Below are positions 5,845-7,948 of a DNA stretch of 7,948 nucleotides, piece after piece (within the stretch, counting starts at the first letter, position 1; every line of letters begins with the position of its first letter). The stretch is taken from positions 1-7,948 of the forward strand of contig CAZAYB010000140.1 in the NCBI GenBank assembly GCA_964489215.1, written 5' to 3'. Source of the DNA: CAZAYB01 sp964489215. GTDB lineage: Bacteria > Planctomycetota > Phycisphaerae > Sedimentisphaerales > Anaerohalosphaeraceae. The position numbers and the translations under genes are program-made. The notes beneath the pieces are model-generated. The model was given only the letters and a program-made list of their open reading frames with translations. It made no database searches and was not told the DNA's origin.

Positions 5845-7233
5845 TTATTTAGGCATTCTTTTTTTCTGTCTTGCGTCAAGTATTTTTCCTGTTTTTATGT
5901 ATCCAGTCAGCTCAATATTTGCGGGGCAGACATAGCTGCAGCATCCGCACTCGATACAGGCTGACATATAAGAGCTTTTTGCGATGTCAAGCATCTGTGC
6001 CTTAACGGCATGAGCTATTTTGGTTGGGTTTAGATTCTCTGGGCAGGCCTGAAGGCATCTTCCGCACCTTATGCAGGCAGTTTGACGCTGGGTTCTTTTT
6101 GCACGTGATACTTCCTTTTTGCTAAGAGCGATAATCGAACCGCTTGTCTTGGTTAAGGGTGTATCCAAATCCGCCAGTGCAAAGCCCATCATCGGGCCTC
6201 CCATGATAACCTTTTGTGTGTCCTGTTGTAATCCTCCGCAAAAATCCAGGAGCTCTTTGACGCTTGTACCGATGGGCACGTAGTAATTTCCCGGCTGCTG
6301 AACGGCCTTTCCGGTGACTGTAACCACTCGATGAGTGAGGGGCTGGTTTTGTACTACGGCCTGAGCGACCGCAGCACAGGTAGCGACATTCAGCACAACG
6401 ACACCGATCTGGGGGGGTATTGAGCCGGTGGGTACAGTTTTTCCAGTAACGGCTTTTATCAGCTGTCTTTCACCGCCCTGTGGATACTTTGTTTTTACGG
6501 GAACGACCTCAAATCCAGCAGTTCCTTTTGCCTTTGATAATGCGGCACAGAGGGCCTTTATTGCATTTGGTTTGTTATTTTCGATACCGATTTTTACCTT
6601 ATAGCACGATGCGGCCCTTGCGGAGAGCTTAATTCCGGCTATAAACTGATTTGTCCACTCCATCATAACCCGGTAGTCGCAAGTTATATAAGGCTCGCAC
6701 TCACAGGCATTTATAATCATTAAATCCTTTTTCATATCCGAATTGGGCTCAAGCTTTACCCTTGTTGGAAAACCTGCGCCGCCCATACCAACAATTCCAG
6801 CTTTATGTATCTGTTCTCGAATTTGCCGGGGGTCGTACTTTTCAGCGTCAAAGTCAATATTGAAAGCAGCAGCTGGGGGCGATGAGGGCTGATTATTTTC
6901 GGAGTCTGCGTCGATTATGACAGCGATTGCTCTTCCCAGAACAGGGTGGCTTTTGTAAGCAATGTCCTTTACGGTTCCATTAAGGGGAGAATGAACCGGG
7001 GCAGAGACGAATGCATCACTTTCCCCGACAATATCTCCGGCACTTACCTGGGCACGTTTTTCGACTGTCGGTTTGCATATTGCCCCGATGTGCTGGCTAA
7101 GCAGTACAGCAACCTGTTGAGGCACTTTAAATGGTTTTATCAGTTTGTTTTCGGTGATATCCTTATTTTCGCAGGGATGAACACCGCCTGCAAAGGTTCG
7201 CCGGGTTTTGATGTCAACTATGTCGGTCGGCAT
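5845..7233 (-). CDS. rnfC: Rnf complex NADH/FMN-binding iron-sulfur subunit RnfC
   Basis: The product is 462 residues from the ATG at 7233, in the normal range. RnfC is peripheral on the cytoplasmic side and exchanges electrons with NAD(H). The N-terminus has TFAGGVHP (13-20), the RnfC signature. A lipoyl/barrel-sandwich-like region follows with SAPVHSPLNGTV (77-88). The NuoF-like nucleotide/FMN-binding blocks are GMGGAGFPTRVK (149-160) and NACECEPYITCDY (175-187). KYPQGGERQLIKAVTGK (249-265) and GGPMMG (345-350) are also family-typical. Two canonical [4Fe-4S] motifs end the protein: C387/C390/C393/C397 and C426/C429/C432/C436. The start is uncertain: the only good Shine-Dalgarno (AAGGAG, 7285-7280) is 7 bases before an in-frame ATC at 7272, which would add 13 residues. 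A stop codon lies just upstream of that. The ATG itself has only AGGG at too short a spacing. Confidence 0.96.
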   Translation of the reverse strand: MPTDIVDIKTRRTFAGGVHPCENKDITENKLIKPFKVPQQVAVLLSQHIGAICKPTVEKRAQVSAGDIVGESDAFVSAPVHSPLNGTVKDIAYKSHPVLGRAIAVIIDADSENNQPSSPPAAAFNIDFDAEKYDPRQIREQIHKAGIVGMGGAGFPTRVKLEPNSDMKKDLMIINACECEPYITCDYRVMMEWTNQFIAGIKLSARAASCYKVKIGIENNKPNAIKALCAALSKAKGTAGFEVVPVKTKYPQGGERQLIKAVTGKTVPTGSIPPQIGVVVLNVATCAAVAQAVVQNQPLTHRVVTVTGKAVQQPGNYYVPIGTSVKELLDFCGGLQQDTQKVIMGGPMMGFALADLDTPLTKTSGSIIALSKKEVSRAKRTQRQTACIRCGRCLQACPENLNPTKIAHAVKAQMLDIAKSSYMSACIECGCCSYVCPANIELTGYIKTGKILDARQKKRMPK

Positions 7234-7279
7234 TGCCCTGGCAGGAATTGTCGCTTTTGCTGATTCGCTGATTTTGATT

Positions 7280-7285
7280 CTCCTT
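7280..7285 (-). promoter_or_regulatory. Shine-Dalgarno of rnfC, placed for an ATC start
   Basis: AAGGAG reads on the minus strand at 7285-7280. Seven bases later is ATC (7272-7270), in frame with rnfC, and 46 bases later is the ATG (7233). There is no in-frame ATG, GTG or TTG between them. In-frame TGA and TAA at 7290-7285 bound the extension. Confidence 0.55.
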
Positions 7286-7312
7286 TATCAATCTCTGACA
7301 ATATCGGGAACT

Positions 7313-7331
7313 CTTAAAAAATCATTTTAAG
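7313..7331. repeat. AT-rich inverted repeat in the rnfC leader
   Basis: CTTAAAA at 7313-7319 and TTTTAAG at 7325-7331 are perfect 7-base arms separated by 5 bases, about 30 bases upstream of the rnfC ribosome-binding site. This spacing fits a dimeric transcription-factor site, but it does not match the FNR consensus (TTGAT-N4-ATCAA). No convincing -35/-10 pair was found in 7286-7448. A TTGACG hexamer and a GATAAT hexamer occur there but with a 26-base spacer. The leader is otherwise without a recognisable gene or RNA. Confidence 0.3.
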
Positions 7332-7448
7332 CAATTATTATCCCATCGGGCCTGAAAAAATTCGGTTACGTCAATGACCGGCTTGAATTTCAGGGCTCAA
7401 TATTTTAACTGTTCCAGTATTAGTGCTGTCCTGTGAAATACTTTTATT

Positions 7449-7748
7449 TTAGTTTATTTGGTTTCTTTTTTTCCTGATACCTGTCAGGCCCAATAACCAA
7501 ATATAAACCGCAAGGCAAAAGGCGGCAGGTATAAGAGCGGCAATTGTACTGATTTTTTCGTTTTTAATCAATGATTCGATTAGGCTGTCGAAAAACAGAT
7601 ACGCGGCCACGAGAACTATGACAGGTAAAACAAAAGCCAAAGTTACCTGAATTGCAACATTAGGTCCTTTGCTTTTTCCCATTTTTTCATATATCCGGCT
7701 GCAATCGTGCTTGTGGGCACAGCCGTCACATTGTGCTTCAAAGTCCAT
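7449..7748 (-). CDS. Short RseC-like (SoxR-reducing-system type) membrane protein
   Basis: The product is 99 residues. Residues 1-20 hold C7, C10 and C16 in the pattern CDGCAHKHDC. Two hydrophobic helices follow at about 31-53 and 67-88, and the C-terminus is basic (RKKRNQ), placing it probably on the cytoplasmic side. Cysteine cluster plus two helices is the plan of RseC/MucC proteins, which are often encoded next to rnf (rsx) genes and linked to reduction of SoxR by the Rsx complex. E. coli RseC is about 160 residues, so this copy lacks much of the N-terminal domain. AGGA lies 6 bases before the ATG. It is first after the promoter at 7821-7849 and codirectional with rnfC, 215 bases away. 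It could alternatively be an unrelated small membrane protein. The role in Rnf assembly or redox sensing is inferred from position. Confidence 0.6.
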   Translation of the reverse strand: MDFEAQCDGCAHKHDCSRIYEKMGKSKGPNVAIQVTLAFVLPVIVLVAAYLFFDSLIESLIKNEKISTIAALIPAAFCLAVYIWLLGLTGIRKKRNQIN

Positions 7749-7820
7749 TTTATATCCTGCGTTAAACAGATAAAAAAGGCAAGGGCCTGACTTCTTTTAA
7801 TATATATACGGAAAAATGCC

Positions 7821-7849
7821 CTTATAAAATAAAAAAAACTGTTTTTCAA
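7821..7849 (-). promoter_or_regulatory. Sigma-70-like promoter of the RseC-like gene and probably the rnf operon
   Basis: On the minus strand, TTGAAA (7849-7844) and TATAAG (7826-7821) are separated by exactly 17 bases, with a T-tract in the spacer. The predicted transcript starts near 7814, giving a 5' leader of about 65 bases before the ATG at 7748. This is the best promoter match in the window. As no clear promoter stands ahead of rnfC, readthrough from here is the simplest model for the whole operon. Confidence 0.55.
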
Positions 7850-7854
7850 GTTTT

Positions 7855-7947
7855 TTATTTAGTTAATGGATGTATTAATTCAACCAGAGGTTTTGGTGTT
7901 GATTTACGGGCTGGAAAATGATTTTGTCTTTTCAGGGAGCCTTTAGG
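7855..7947 (-). CDS. Possible C-terminal fragment of an unidentified gene running off the right edge
   Basis: A minus-strand frame is open from the right edge for 30 codons and ends in TAA at 7857-7855. The peptide is basic and proline-rich, ending FPARKSTPKPLVELIHPLTK when read to the stop. The stop sits just before the promoter at 7849, which is where a preceding codirectional gene would end. No family is recognised, and a 30-codon open frame by chance is not rare, so this is tentative. Confidence 0.3.
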   Translation of the reverse strand, partial: PKGSLKRQNHFPARKSTPKPLVELIHPLTK

Positions 7948-7948
7948 T

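Noticed and set aside
2024..7233. Na+-NQR operon instead of Rnf
   Set aside because: The polyferredoxin RnfB with many cysteines and RnfC with two C-terminal [4Fe-4S] motifs are Rnf-specific; NqrA lacks these clusters and no NqrF is present.
7286..7448. A possible separate promoter for rnfC (TTGACG with GATAAT)
   Set aside because: The spacer is 26 bases, far outside the usable range, and no better pair was found.
7643..7849. A 68-codon minus-strand frame overlapping the RseC-like gene
   Set aside because: It covers the promoter and the start of the better-supported 99-residue gene, has no domain signature, and begins within the -35 element region.
7868..7948. A short plus-strand frame from ATG 7868 near the right edge
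   Set aside because: It is only 26 codons, has no ribosome-binding site and stops before the edge; the minus-strand open frame is more plausible there.
1..7948. CRISPR arrays, tRNA or rRNA genes, insertion sequences, toxin-antitoxin or defence genes
   Set aside because: No regularly spaced repeats, no cloverleaf or rRNA sequence and no transposase motifs were seen; nearly all of the window is accounted for by Rnf-related genes.

Overview
The window is an Rnf locus: a complete six-gene Rnf operon on the minus strand in the order rnfC-D-G-E-A-B, preceded by a small RseC-like membrane protein gene. It faces a plus-strand gene for ApbE, the enzyme that covalently attaches FMN to Rnf subunits. 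The rnfCDGEAB order is that of clostridia, acetogens and many other anaerobes, unlike the rnfABCDGE order of enterobacteria. The base composition is moderately AT-rich. ApbE is fused to a CBM9-like domain, and the left-edge fragment resembles TIGR03960-type radical SAM proteins. Together these suggest an anaerobic or fermentative Gram-negative-type bacterium, possibly a Planctomycetota (Phycisphaerae/Sedimentisphaerales-like). That taxonomic guess is inference from protein flavour only.

Layout from left to right. Positions 1-99 (minus) hold the first 33 codons of a probable radical SAM protein running off the edge. Positions 100-155 are a short divergent promoter region. Positions 156-1889 (plus) encode membrane-anchored ApbE with a C-terminal CBM9-like domain. 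Positions 1890-2023 are a convergent gap with overlapping inverted repeats. Positions 2024-7233 (minus) carry rnfB, rnfA, rnfE, rnfG, rnfD and rnfC, read from right to left in transcription. Positions 7234-7448 are the rnfC leader. Positions 7449-7748 (minus) encode the RseC-like protein, with a good sigma-70-like promoter at 7821-7849. Positions 7855-7947 (minus) may be the tail of another gene.

How the genes work together: RnfB and RnfC are the iron-sulfur and NADH/FMN-binding entry and exit modules. RnfA and RnfE form the membrane core with a cysteine-ligated iron-sulfur centre. RnfG and RnfD carry covalent FMN on threonine, and the neighbouring ApbE is the expected source of that FMN. The complex couples ferredoxin:NAD+ electron transfer to Na+ or H+ pumping.

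The main surprises are five. (1) The ApbE-CBM9 fusion has an in-frame internal Met with ribosome-binding-site-like sequence exactly at the domain boundary. (2) RnfB appears to have lost, in a coordinated way, the ligands for one of the two clusters of its C-terminal ferredoxin domain. (3) The best ribosome-binding site of rnfC points to an ATC codon rather than the annotated ATG. (4) The RseC-like protein is very short. (5) Each non-overlapping gap in the operon contains a short near-perfect palindrome.
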